DNA of 64,000 nt from Acanthopleura granulata. Lineage: Eukaryota > Mollusca > Polyplacophora > Chitonida > Chitonidae. The position numbers and the translations under genes were made by a program. This document shows positions 1-11,500 of the stretch, piece by piece (within the stretch, counting starts at the first letter, position 1; each line of letters begins with the position of its first letter). The stretch is from the NCBI GenBank assembly GCA_016165875.1, contig JABBOT010000031.1, positions 3,169,913 through 3,233,912 of the forward strand. The letters are read 5' to 3'. The notes below the pieces were generated by a model that searched no databases, was not told the origin of the DNA, and saw only the letters and a program-made list of their open reading frames with translations.

Positions 1-1651
1 GAGATAACAATGTGGCTCCAGCCCGAATGGTTCTGTTGTAGATATACCGTAAGACTACATGAAAGTCAGTGGAAAGATTCACAGACTCTTCAAGAAAGGA
101 AATGTTTATGCAAGAGCGTAAACTGATCTGTGCAGTTAACCTTCTTAACGCTTTGTGATGACCTTTTTCCTCTGAAGGCTTCATTTCCGGCCAGCAGAAT
201 TGTGCCCTATTTGAGGAAGTTTCTGATTACCTGCAGGAAATAAATTGTGAATGTTGTTTTTATCAAACAGAATGTTTCGTAATATGACATTTTGATTACT
301 AGCATCCGTCCGTCACACTTTTCGTGATTTGATGATTAGTTCTTGGCAAATATGCCCTTATCGTGATATTTTGCAACAACTTTAACCAATGGCAAATCTT
401 ATTTTGATATGTGTTTTGTCAAAGCCCGGTTCGCACACATTTCCACCCTTATGCCGACAATGGGACAATTCATAACTCAATTACAATGTGGCTGATCGGA
501 AAGCAGGGCACGTACATGTATTCTATACTAAACCATATACAATTTACTCCACCTTTCGACAGATTTGGAGAATGAGTCATTTACACACGCACGGGCAGAG
601 TCCGTTGGCTTATTACCTTCCAGTTGGAGGGTTTTCACGTATTACAAGAGCAATGTTTTGACGAGAGTCAGCTTCTATCGGTACCTGTGTGTAGTATGGA
701 TTATGCGACACGTTCATTGACTAACCTGAACACTGAACCGATTTATAAGATAGTCCACTGAGCTGCTGTTTACTGTAACACGGGACATCCGAGCCTCATC
801 CAGCACAGAAATGATGCACTTTTTTGCAGCCTAACTGGTAATAGACTTCGTGTTGGTCCAGTTTACCGGTGAATATTACATGGTTTAACTATCGGGTATC
901 ATTTCACGGTAAAACTTGGTCAACGACAAACATAGACAAATGGTGATTGCAAAACACTCGAAGCTTATAGAAACCGACTAGTGTACCTTTTCAAGAGTAT
1001 TCTTCACACGGTGTTCGTGGTAAGGGAGATAGGTGATGTTTTTTGCCGCATTTGATGACTGATTATAGCCACACATATTCAGTGTTAACTCATAAAGGAG
1101 AGCGTTCAAATTCGGATGGCTTCTAAAAGAAAGTAGTAGAAAGCTTGCAATTTTACTTCATACTTAAGTAACTTCCAAATGAAAACTATTTAAAATAAAA
1201 GTAATACATGAAATATCAATATTAACAGGTCGTCCTCATGACTTTGTAGCGTTCAGATGGTATATATCGACATCGAGTTACACTCACGCCAAAACGCGTG
1301 TTATTGATATAGTCAATATTTACAGAAAATTTCTTTCAACACGCAGATTGGGAGAGTTACGCACAGACAACACATATCCACTCAAGAAGAAATTCTACGT
1401 ACATACATAATGAACGGACAGATGTTTGATTGCTCGTGCAGTCTCACAATTTCGGCGAGATGTGGGAAGACAAGAGGATTTAATAATATTGCATCAATGT
1501 TCCTATAGTGTAATGCAGAATTATTCTTCCATGGAGTTTCCCAGCCAATGTCAACTATTGCTACTTATCCTTACAATATTGGCGATTTACCTTACATTGC
1601 TGTACCTTCCTAAACTGCAGTACTTTACTAGGGTAGGTGAAGCTATCATTT

Positions 1652-1850
1652 GATTTGATTGATTGGTATTTTGACCCCATGCTCAAGCACACTCCACTTA
1701 CATGACGGCGGTCATCATTATGCATGCTGGGAGGAAGCCGGAGGAATCCCACAGCTATCGCCGTGCTTGCCTTCCAACATGTCCGACAACACTTGTACGA
1801 CGCTGATGAGGCGCTCATGTGTCACTGTGCAGCGATAGCAGTAGTAGCAG
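1652..1850 (-). mobile_element. Degraded tRNA-derived SINE, main family
   Basis: On the plus strand it starts with 'gattgattggtattttgacc', the reverse of the usual tail, then 'acatgacggcggtcatcattatgcatgctgggagg', which matches the core of the other copies with substitutions. It lies where copy 1 of the tandem array lacks the middle of the unit. Confidence 0.6.
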
Positions 1851-1867
1851 GATGACCACTCAGACAG

Positions 1868-1881
1868 CCCCCCCCCCCCCC
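1868..1881 (+). repeat. Poly-C tract
   Basis: An uninterrupted run of about 14 cytosines just after the SINE remnant. Confidence 0.95.
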
Positions 1882-4245
1882 GGTCAACTGACGTTTACCA
1901 GCACAGCCTCACTTACAACGTTGTATTTTCCTTATTAATTTTGCAAAAGAACAACTCTGTTTCTTGGTGTTAAGTCTTACCATATTAACACACTGAAATA
2001 TCGTTATCCACCGTAGCGATATTGCTCAACAGTGGTTATTTATCTTTCATAACCAGTTATAATTCTTGTCTGTAAACCAGGTCGTGTATTTCAGTCTTTC
2101 CCGGATTGGTATTTCATCGGCTATGTCTCAAAGGACAGATGTGAACTACATTTACGAGCAGTTTTTCTCCCATATGTGATACATGTATGCAGCTAAACTC
2201 TAGTATTGGACGATCTGTCTCTCCGTGACCCTCAGTTATCCATCTTTGTCTCTTGCCGCGTTATTCAATCCCCCAGCCGAATTGACCTACTTCATTAATA
2301 CAGAGATGTTAGATTTATCACTAAAGCGACAGAATTGGTGAAAGACTCTTAGAAATACCGGAATTAGTGTGGTAAAAACACGGATTTTTCTAACAGTGTA
2401 CATGTGTACACTATAACGCGTCGACATTTGTCCACCAAGATCTAGAGCATAACAATCTTTTCCTCGGTGATTCCTCTACCAGAATCGTGTGCTGTGATAC
2501 ATTCTTGTTGACAACATGGCACAGATACAGATATGGACTAGAAATGGGCGTCGTCCTCTTCATTCAGAAGAAGCCCCGAGACCGTTTGCTCCAGTCACCA
2601 GTAACTGTTACAAACGTTATGTGACCTTGAATGAAATAAAATCTAAGTCTGAAATGTGTAGCCACAAACCGTAAACGAGCGTTTGCTTGCTTACCGGGCG
2701 ATGTCATGATGAAATCTACAGATTGGTGTAAATTTAATGGTCTAAGTTAACCAGAGTGAACATTTTATTTAGTATTCAGTGAATTCCTCTCAACATTGAG
2801 AATATAATTAGACCAGCTGTCTTTAACGCTCTTTCGTCGTTGAAAGTTATAAGGTAATCATTCACATTAATTGCCTCGTTTTACCTATCTGCCAAAGTTT
2901 TTTTTTGCTCAATACTCCAAAGCCACCGCCTTTCCAGACTGCCGCACATTATGCCATTGAAATGATCGAGATGGTAAAATTGCATGTGATGTGGTACATA
3001 TTCTAGCTGTAATCTCTAGATAAAGAAACAAAAGTACTCCTTGGAGAAATCATAAACGGCACAACACATTAGCAAAATAAACCGTCGGTTACGCTTTTGT
3101 CCATCTGTATATCCGGTAACGATGGATCAGAAGTCTTAATGTCGTGCTTAAATTTACAACTGGAAGCCTCAAAATAACCCGACCCTCTCCTTTCCTCGGA
3201 TGAGAAACGATATTTTTCACGTCAGATATTATGTTACATGTGTATATGCAAAACACAGCGGTGTCGTTTATTATAGGCAAGTCTCTTCCCACTACCTTTG
3301 CTTCATACAACACACATTCAATGTACAAAGTCTAAGTACTAGCTGCTCTTTAAAGTGTCTGTATACTTAAAAGTACCGTTGTTTTCGAAGTTTAGCTGAG
3401 GCTTAGTTATTTTCTTTGCTTTTTAAAATATATTCTTCTTATTTGGTTTTAGATGTCCCCAATAATGTTTTCGAAAACCATTCATGGATTCCTAGTTTAA
3501 ACATTTTCTCTCTACGATATGACTGAAACATCTGCCGACGTGGCGCTAAGCCAAGCACATTAATTCAGTCATTTTAACGGTTTATGATACACTCAGTCGT
3601 GATTGAACAACTTTCATACATTCTATTATTGTTTTGTTCCCTATCTGAACAGAAATAGTTGTGTAAAAAGTGATATTTTCTATTCCAAAATTAAACTAGG
3701 CTGAGTTTTATGAAGGGTGTGTAGAACCAGTAATCTGGTGTGTCTTGTGCTTGAATAAATTTGGTTGCTTGTCTTATTTAGACAGTACAAGAAGATTTCG
3801 GAATCACCATAATGTCAACAGGAACATATCACTTATTTTTAGGTTTCATTAGTTTGAAAGTGTGGGAAAATATGCTTTTGTTGCTTAAAGAAAGATTCGT
3901 CAAATATATTGGCGAGTACTTGGAGCACTCGACCGATTCAGGGCATGTGTAAAACAAAATACAGTATCTGGTACATGTACATGTATGCGTTACAGCTTAT
4001 CCATGTATCAGGGATCAACTCACAGCGACAAAATCATTCTTTGAGTAAAATATATGTCGTGATAAAATGACTAAAGATGATGTATTCAGAACCATGCGAA
4101 ATTTCATACAACCGAGATGAAATTTTCCCTACCCATGGGCCAGCAGATTAAATCATCTGTCTCAATTTTTATTTTAATTTAGTTAAAAAATCCACCCTCT
4201 TTAAGCTAAAATTTGGATATTCAGAGTGGATAACCCGGTCAATAG

Positions 4246-4459
4246 CCTTAGCAAGTAACGACTTGTACTCAGTGTGTACTCCAAGGACGATGTAAACACT
4301 AGTTAGTACTTAGCTACTGGATAATGGTGTTCGTGTTGTCAGGTTAGACACACCTTAGCAAGTAACGACTTGTACTCAGTGTGTACTCCAAGGACGATGT
4401 AAACACTAGTTAGTACTTAGCTACTGGATAATGGTGTTCGTGTTGTCAGGTTAGACACC
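4246..4459 (+). repeat. 107-bp near-perfect tandem duplication
   Basis: Two adjacent 107-bp units (4246-4352 and 4353-4459) differ only at the last base. They lie at the start of array copy 2. The corresponding segments of copies 3 and 4 are single, so this is a recent duplication private to copy 2. Confidence 0.95.
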
Positions 4460-4791
4460 CTGGGTGTATGTTCATACATATTTAGGCGATGCAAATGACT
4501 TCCCATCAGATGTAACCAAAGTCGCCAACTAATAACTGGAGAACTCTCCTCACCCTGGGGAGGAAAGAGTTAAATAACTCTCACAGACTGGAGCAGTAGT
4601 AGGAAGCGTTTGATTAGATTATAGTAATCCACGGGGGTGCTCCATTCTGTTCTCTTAAAAGAAGGCAGCAGTGAAAGGCTAGAGACTGCCTGAGTCCTTC
4701 GGGGTGAAAATGAGGCTTCAAACTAGCTGATTCTGTTTTATGCAGTTGTATTGTGAGTTTATATTTCATGCTAGACAGACCGAAATGCCCA

Positions 4792-5004
4792 CCATTCATG
4801 CCGGGGGTGAAATTAACTAATCGGTAGACCCAGGCTAAATGTACTTCCCGTAAGTTAATGAATGCCGGTTTAGCATACATGGTTAAATTTGATTCTTTGA
4901 GGGCTTTCACCTAGAAAGCCTGTTGGTTGTATTGGTACACACGGACGACTCGAAAAAGACGCCGCATTCATGCCGGGGCAGAAATTATCTAATCGGTAGA
5001 CCTG
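4792..5004 (+). repeat. Short direct repeat pair about 174 bp apart
   Basis: A segment of about 40 bp at 4792-4831 (attcatgccggggg, then a stretch with aatcggtagacc) recurs at 4966-5004 with a few changes. This is a small local duplication within array copy 2. Confidence 0.7.
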
Positions 5005-5057
5005 TAACAGGTGTAGCATTCCAGCGCTTATACTAGTAGCAGTGGGTGGGAATTTCC

Positions 5058-5130
5058 ATTCAGCCTAGATGGTAAAGCTCTGGACTTTGGCTGCAGAGAT
5101 CCCGAGCTCAAGTCCAAAAGAGAAAATCCT
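5058..5130 (+). repeat. Degenerate tRNA-like head of a SINE
   Basis: The segment reads 'tagatggtaaagctctgg', similar to an A box, followed by 'gagctcaagtccaa', similar to a B box, at tRNA-like spacing. No intact cloverleaf is evident and no SINE tail was identified. It is probably a degraded tRNA-derived element rather than a tRNA gene. Confidence 0.35.
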
Positions 5131-6624
5131 CCCCACCTGCATGAACCGGTACATCACGTAGATTAATGTATTACTGTTTAATAGTTAAAAGAAAATGCAA
5201 CGCCGGACCAATGCACATATGCATCTATCAACAATGCCAGTCATAGTTCAAAACACCTCACCGTTTTTGTGATGTGGGATAAGAGAGATATCTTTGTTCA
5301 AAGTAAGCAAAAAACTCCCACGTATCTATAGTCGAACGGACTGCTCTCAATTTTAACCAACCACAGTCGAGATATTTCTACAACGCGAGAAGGCATCTGG
5401 TTCCTCTGTGAGGTCACTGTTCCTAGTTCACCATATTGCCATGTAAAAGTAGTTTTAAATGAGCAATTTTCCTTCTGATTACGAGACAATTCTGATACAC
5501 TTTATTGTCATTTTCAACGAGAAAGCGGTAGTGGAATACAACTGGGCTTATTCCCGAAGGTCTGAAGCAGGAGGCCACAATACGTGGCCTTCGATGGTAA
5601 TAATAATAAAGGGTACCGTACTTTGGACACAAAGAAGTGTATTGCCTCTAATACTGAAGAGCCAGGGGTACGGATGGCGCGACACAGTGTTTCCAGTTTA
5701 TTTAAAATGCCTCTGCCCGTCTAGGTCAGTATGGAACCCTCGTCTGAAACAACTTGGTTACACCATTTAATGCCTTCATTCTTTTGAAGGTTTGGTTTTC
5801 ACCTATCACGACTGCACTTTATTCTAAGAAGTTTCACAACACCTGGAAGAAATAGCTTGTCGCTTTCCTCTTTTCTTGCGAAAAGATGTATAGAACTGAG
5901 TTATTCTATTAATATATCCATCGCAATTTTCAACTCTTCGATATATCACTTGACACATGAGGATTTTTTATTGCTATACCACATTAATATTGCTATGCAC
6001 AATGTAGTTTCGGCATATATATTGGTAATGTACCACCCTTACACTAGGTTGGTAGTCAACATAGTAAAATTTAAATACCTCCCATTCAGAATGAATTCGT
6101 TTTCAGCCTAGAAGAGTACGTATTTTGAAACATCGGGATCATTTTATAACAGACTTAAAATATGAAAACATGGTGGAGATTTAAAAAAATCTGAGATTGA
6201 ATATCAACATTAACAGGTGTTTTTACTTAGCTGGGAAAATTCACCTGGTAGTTATCGACATGTATTCGGATTCATTTGCTACGGAAGCCAAAACAATTAA
6301 TATTGATACAGAGTCTATATTGACATCAAACTGCCTTTGACAGGCCCATTCAGACTGCAACACATTGGTGGAACGCAAACCTCCAAGAAGTTATTCTCAG
6401 TTGTATACACAACGTATACACATTTTGCGGGATGTTTTGTGAGGACAAGGGGATTTTGGCAAATTCTATGTCTTGGACTGGCATTGAGCCAACTGATTCC
6501 ATCGCCAAAATTAAACTTCATTATAAACTGCGATTGAAATCACGGTGATAACTTATAATATATTGTATATGTTAGTCATCGTACTATGGTTATGGTCTAA
6601 ATTAAGTACAGGCAAAATTGTTAA

Positions 6625-6823
6625 TAAGCCGAATCTGAAATGTAGAAATCTCTTGAGATCATGCTGGTTTTGAAAGAGACAGAATGACGGCTCTCGCGCC
6701 CAACAACAAAATCAGCATCATTGTTAACCTTCGTGAAATCAAGGTAGTTCGCGAGAGCCCCTACCGTGTGTTGTCCCAAACCAGCGCAATCTCGAGAGGC
6801 TTCTGTATTGCCGAGTCGGCTTA
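6625..6823. mobile_element. MITE with inverted repeats of about 75 bp (family M1, copy 1)
   Basis: The left arm (about 6625-6700) and the reverse complement of the right arm (about 6747-6823) align along their length. Both start near TAAGCCGA, pass through a TCTC(T/G)(T/A)GAGAT-like block and end in GGCTCTCGCG. The bases flanking the arms allow a TA target duplication. The element lies in the part of array copy 2 missing from copies 3 and 4. No transposase is present. Confidence 0.75.
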
Positions 6824-9800
6824 TTTTACAGCAAGAACACATTAACAATATCTTTACACTGATTGGAAATAATTAGACCAGGACTATGTATTTTACTGTT
6901 ACTTTCTTCACGACGATTACAAAAAAGAAATTGTTTAAAATCAGTTTTAAGCATGAAAGGCCTTGGTTTCGTTGTAAGGCATTTCATCAATATATCGTGT
7001 TTTATTCTACCGTCGAGGTTAAGCAATCTCATGAGATATCAAACGCTGTTGAAGATCGCGCAAAGTAGCAATCCACAGACAGTTTTATGACAAAGTCCTG
7101 TGACTGATTGCTTATTTACTTGAACAGATGAAGTGAGGGGAATATGTCTTCTTGCCATCAAGGTGTGAATGCGTGACCTTTGTACAAATAAAGATACTAT
7201 TTGTTTTCTGAAGGGCAAAAGCATTGTCAGTGTTGTATCATCGCAGACACAGCGTTCTGTCACAAATCTGTCCGTATCTTTGTGAGTAACTGTCATTAAT
7301 TACAAGTTCTGTACATCATTTATATGCCCGTCTTGTACTGACTCAGAAATCTCTTGCAATAAATATAAATCGCGGCAATAAAACAAGGAAAAACCCATGT
7401 TTGAGGTATCTCATTCAGATCTACAGGTGCGCGTTCGTATAGACCTTAACACTGTGTGCATGGTGGACATGGAATGGCGACAACCATGGATTTGAAAAGG
7501 AAAGAAAGATTTAAGTCTGAATATGTTTATCGGTTAAACCTTTTTCTGAACACAGTTGAAACCCGATGTTGACTTCTATTTCTTCCAACAGGTGACAACA
7601 TATATTTCCAGGTAGCATAGTTTCATGCAGCCTGATACACGCGCAACATTTTACACGCAAGGTACACCTCTCATCTGATTTTCTCTGCTTGTTTCCTGAA
7701 ATATACCTCGTTGCAAACACCTAGATTATATGTTTACAGAAAGAACTTGTTTGAGAAAAAAATTTTTTAAACTTTGAATCAAAAAATAGATTGAAGACGC
7801 CGGATGCAGTGAAGAAAAAAGCCCCCCAAAAACCAACAAAAAAACAAAAAACGACGCATTAGAGTTAATTCAACTCAGAAAAAGGAAAGGCCAAATACGT
7901 AAATATTTCATTTCAACAAAAATGGATCTCACAATCTCGATTTGTGAAAAAATCGGCCTCGAAATAAACTAAGGGCAATTTTGTGAATTTTTGTCAAAGA
8001 TTCCTCTGTACTTCGCATTAATATATCCTCACCGGCTGTCCTCTTATTTTAAAAAATAAAGATTTCCACAGTAAACGCGTTATAAAATAGCACGCTGAAA
8101 CATGAATTTCTTTCCAAACGTTTTACATTCCAACCTGTTGCTTTGTTTAATTTTAGTCGTTCATGTAACTTTGCTTATCTCCTTATATTATCTCCAGATG
8201 GCCTGAAATGTACGCTTTCTTTACAAGGCTCAGTTGAGATTTTCTAGGGAACGTGGTCTGCAAAATTACATTGCTTTGGCTCTACGACAGTACCTTTCTT
8301 TGAGGATATTTTGTCAGAAAAGAAATACACATTATCAGCTTGCATGACTTTCAAACATCTGCGACTTTCATTTTTGCCTTACTTTTGGGAAAGTCTCACG
8401 TGGTTTTTTGCACTAAATGCCTCAAGGTGATTATCATCTAAATATGCATATAAGTGAGGAACAGACTGTGGAACCTTTCCATCAGTATTGTAAAGCATTG
8501 GCAGTGGTTTTGGCAGTTTCCTCAATTCATTTCTTGAGCTTCAAAGCTCTGAATCATCACTCATAAAGAAATTTGCTCATTTGAGGGGAACAATGAACCG
8601 TATGGATTTTATTTCGCTCGTAAAAATAAACGATAAAAAATTCAATGGCCTTTAATTCGTCCTAACGATGGTGCCCTCCATTTATCAATTTGCAAAGTGG
8701 ATACATTTTAAAAACTTATTGCAGCCTTATAGTCTAACATGACTGATGATGTTTGCGTTTTCCTGCAGGCGAATACAAAAAGTATAGGCAAGCCTAATTT
8801 GTTCTGAAATCTTATTTTCGGCAGCAGAACAAGCCATGTGCATTGCCTGCTAATTTCACTACTCTTTTTTGATATACAGGAAAGATGAATCACATGTCTG
8901 TAAGTGACGACATGGTTGTCGATGATATGAACTGTAGTGTTGGTTTATCTTCACTGATATATGTATCTGGTCTGTACAGAGCTAATTCTGCCACCGGACA
9001 CCATTGTTATAGGTAATATAGGTTATCCTCGCCTTTCATTTGTTAAGCTAATTTGAAGCTGGTTTTTAGTAGACATGTTTTCAGTGAGCCAAATATGGGG
9101 ACAGTAAAACTTGATCATCCATGAGCAGCGGATGTGAACTGAATTTAATTTCCGGCGGCAACAAAGGCGCAGATTTTTTTCTGCAATTTCCGTATTGATG
9201 AAAACTTGGCAATTTATTACAATGCGACTATAATACAGAAGCTAGCCTATACAAAAGATAAAAAGCAGATCTGTTGCTGGGAAACTCTGGTGATGCGTCA
9301 AAATTAGAATGAGTTCAAAGCGAACCTGTTCGGTTACATGTCTTTCGTTGTGAGTGTGGTTTACCGTTGTCTCTCTCATGAACAACTAACTACAAACTAT
9401 GTCGTTAACACACTTATGACCCGAGCACTTCGGTCGCTGTAAGGTACTGAAGTTTATCCTTATAAGTGCTGGCGGCTTAACCTATATATTTTCCTTATTA
9501 ATTTTCACGAAGAACAGCTACGTTACTTGTTCGTAATACTTCCTCAGCATATTAATACTACTGAAGTTTTGTTATTTTCCGGATCAATACTCTCCATCAA
9601 TCATTATTTATCTCTTATAACCTGTCACAGTTCCGTGTCTGTAAACCAGGTTGTGTATTTCGATCTTTCCCGGACTCCGTTCTCATGCCTCGTCGGAGGT
9701 GTCGCAAGGGACAGAATGATGTAAACTAGTTAGCCATCGATTTTCAAGCAGCTTTACTCCCATGTGTAATATATGTAACTAAACTCAGGTACAAGGCAAT

Positions 9801-10387
9801 CTGTCTTTCCGTGACCCTAACATATCTGTATTTGTGTCTTGCCAAGTTATCCAATATTCCGACTGAAGTGGCCTACAGCAATAATTACCATGTGACAATC
9901 TCAGAGAAACGATGATCGGATTTTCTATACAGCAGGACATTGCATGACAAATGTAACGTCGGGTAGAAATGGTTTGTTGCTTCTTTCCCTGACAAAGATA
10001 CGTGTGATCGAGATACAGGCCATGCTCTGCAGCCAGAACACATTTAACGTACATGCTATCATAAAAGGAATGACTGGGTATAACTTTGGCTAAAGCAAAA
10101 ACCTTATCGCCAGTGGTAGAGGTGAAGTCTTCGACAAATTTATTGACCTAAAGATAATGATTTAAAAAGTAGTGTACCTGGATTTTCCTTGTCGTGACAT
10201 TATAAACTTGGAAAAGTTTATCTCCACACCAGAAGATGAGGTGTCTTTCTAGTACTAGTTATAGCACTAGCAATTTAAATAACAGGTCATGGCGCTGTTT
10301 ATGCTAAAATAAGGCTTACACCTTTTGGCGGACGTGTTATATAAATAAAACATCAATTACGAAGTTTCAATTATTATGTTAAGTTAT

Positions 10388-10756
10388 GGTCGAAAATCAA
10401 GTCAACCAACAAGCATAGTGAGTTCTTGGGTTCTCACTAGTCGAACCAAACATTTTGGGTCGCACGTTTTGAGATGATGCATTTTTTTTCTTATTAGGGT
10501 GGACAAGTGAAATCGACCCGAAATGTTGAGTCGATTTCTTGAGCCAAATTGTTTGGCTCGCATAAGTGCCTCTTTTCATGGTCTCGCCCCGAAATAATCG
10601 GTTTTTATTACATGAAGTTCGACCCAAACAATTTAGGATGATTTATTGGGTCAAGTTTTTTAGCTTGTACAAAAGCCTGTTATGCACTCATCCAAAAATA
10701 ATAGTCCAGTTTCTCATGACATGAAATCCCAGCCAAATTCTTTGGGTCAATATCGA
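10388..10756. mobile_element. Fold-back element with arrays of CGACCCAAA-type motifs
   Basis: Repeated short motifs such as 'tcgaccc', 'cgacccaaacaattta' and 'ttgggtc' occur at irregular spacing in both orientations. The block is absent from copy 3 of the tandem array. Its motif resembles that of the element at 56600-56880 (compare gacccaaacaattta with gacccaaacatttat). The exact ends are not resolved. Confidence 0.55.
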
Positions 10757-10867
10757 ATAAACACAATTAAGAATAGCCTGCTTGACTGAAAACATAGGAG
10801 ATAGTCTAAGAGAGATAAATATAAGAAACCACAAATTTACTATAACTACATACTTCAACATTGTATG

Positions 10868-11008
10868 CGGGCCCTCCCTGGCCATTTGACAGTGTCAGAT
10901 GCTTGACCCATGAGGCCGTGGGTTCGAATCCATGTAGGTCATATGGCTGGTTCTTCAGTTGCTATAAGGGTGGTCCTAATGAACTGTTAAATACAACAAC
11001 AACAAAAA
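10868..11008 (+). mobile_element. tRNA-derived SINE of a second type with a CAA-rich tail
   Basis: An A-box-like 'ctggccatttgacagtg' is followed, at tRNA spacing, by a perfect B box 'gggttcgaatcc'. A non-tRNA body leads to an 'acaacaacaacaaaaaac' tail. Neither body nor tail matches the main family. It lies in the part of array copy 2 that has no counterpart in copy 3. Confidence 0.65.
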
Positions 11009-11292
11009 ACAGTTTGGACCATAATCAGCTGGTTTCTGTTTAGTATTACAGCTGTTAGCATAAACACCAAAACAGTTTAGATACCAAACAGTAACTGACT
11101 TAAAAACAAATCAACCTACTCCCCTAAACAAACATAAATGGCTACACCAAAACTCACTCCTCACCAAATAGTCAATCTATTTTCATATAAAAGTTTGACA
11201 TTTGTGAGATTTTTCAATTTTATACTTATTGACTTTAAATAATGGTCTTCTGCACAACTTTGTTAGACATTATAATAAAGACATAACATGTC

Positions 11293-11500
11293 AGAGGTAG
11301 AACATTTAACAGCGTAATGACTCTCACCAATACGGTCACTGTGAGTTCAAGTCGAGCTCACGCTGGCTCCCTCTCTGGCCATACCATAGAAGGTCTGCCA
11401 GCAACCTGTGGGCTCTGCACGGTTTCCTCTCACCTTTGTTTACGTGAAATATTCTTGTGTAGCGCATAAAACACCAATAAAATAAATAAGTAAATATAAA
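11293..11500 (+). mobile_element. tRNA-derived SINE, main family
   Basis: The 5' head is decayed, but a B-box-like 'gtgagttcaagtcgagc' is followed by the core 'cacgctggctccctctctggcc' and the tail 'attcttgtgtagcgcataaaacaccaat' with (AAAT)n. It is present only in array copy 2, so it inserted after the array formed. Confidence 0.8.

Larger units (their letters stand above)
1..4240 (+). repeat. Tandem array copy 1 (left end outside the window)
   Basis: Landmarks shared with later copies in the same order include the segment at 190-230 (matching 15290-15340 and 21556-21610), 628-770 (matching 21993-22140), 840-1020 (matching 15720-15900 and 22210-22370), 1200-1360 (matching 6190-6330 and 16300-16440), and 1910-2300 (matching 9480-9880 and 19180-19560). 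By phase, about 450 bp of the copy lies before position 1. The equivalent of 8.0-9.4 kb in copy 2 is missing, and a degraded SINE sits near the junction. No convincing coding region was seen. Confidence 0.8.

Noticed and set aside
6337..6537. 66-codon ORF in array copy 2 as a conserved gene of the array
   Set aside because: The aligned segments in copies 1, 3 and 4 have stops and indels in this frame.
10868..10945. A tRNA gene (perfect B box)
   Set aside because: The acceptor and anticodon arms do not pair in a normal cloverleaf, and a non-tRNA body with a CAA-rich tail follows, as in a SINE.
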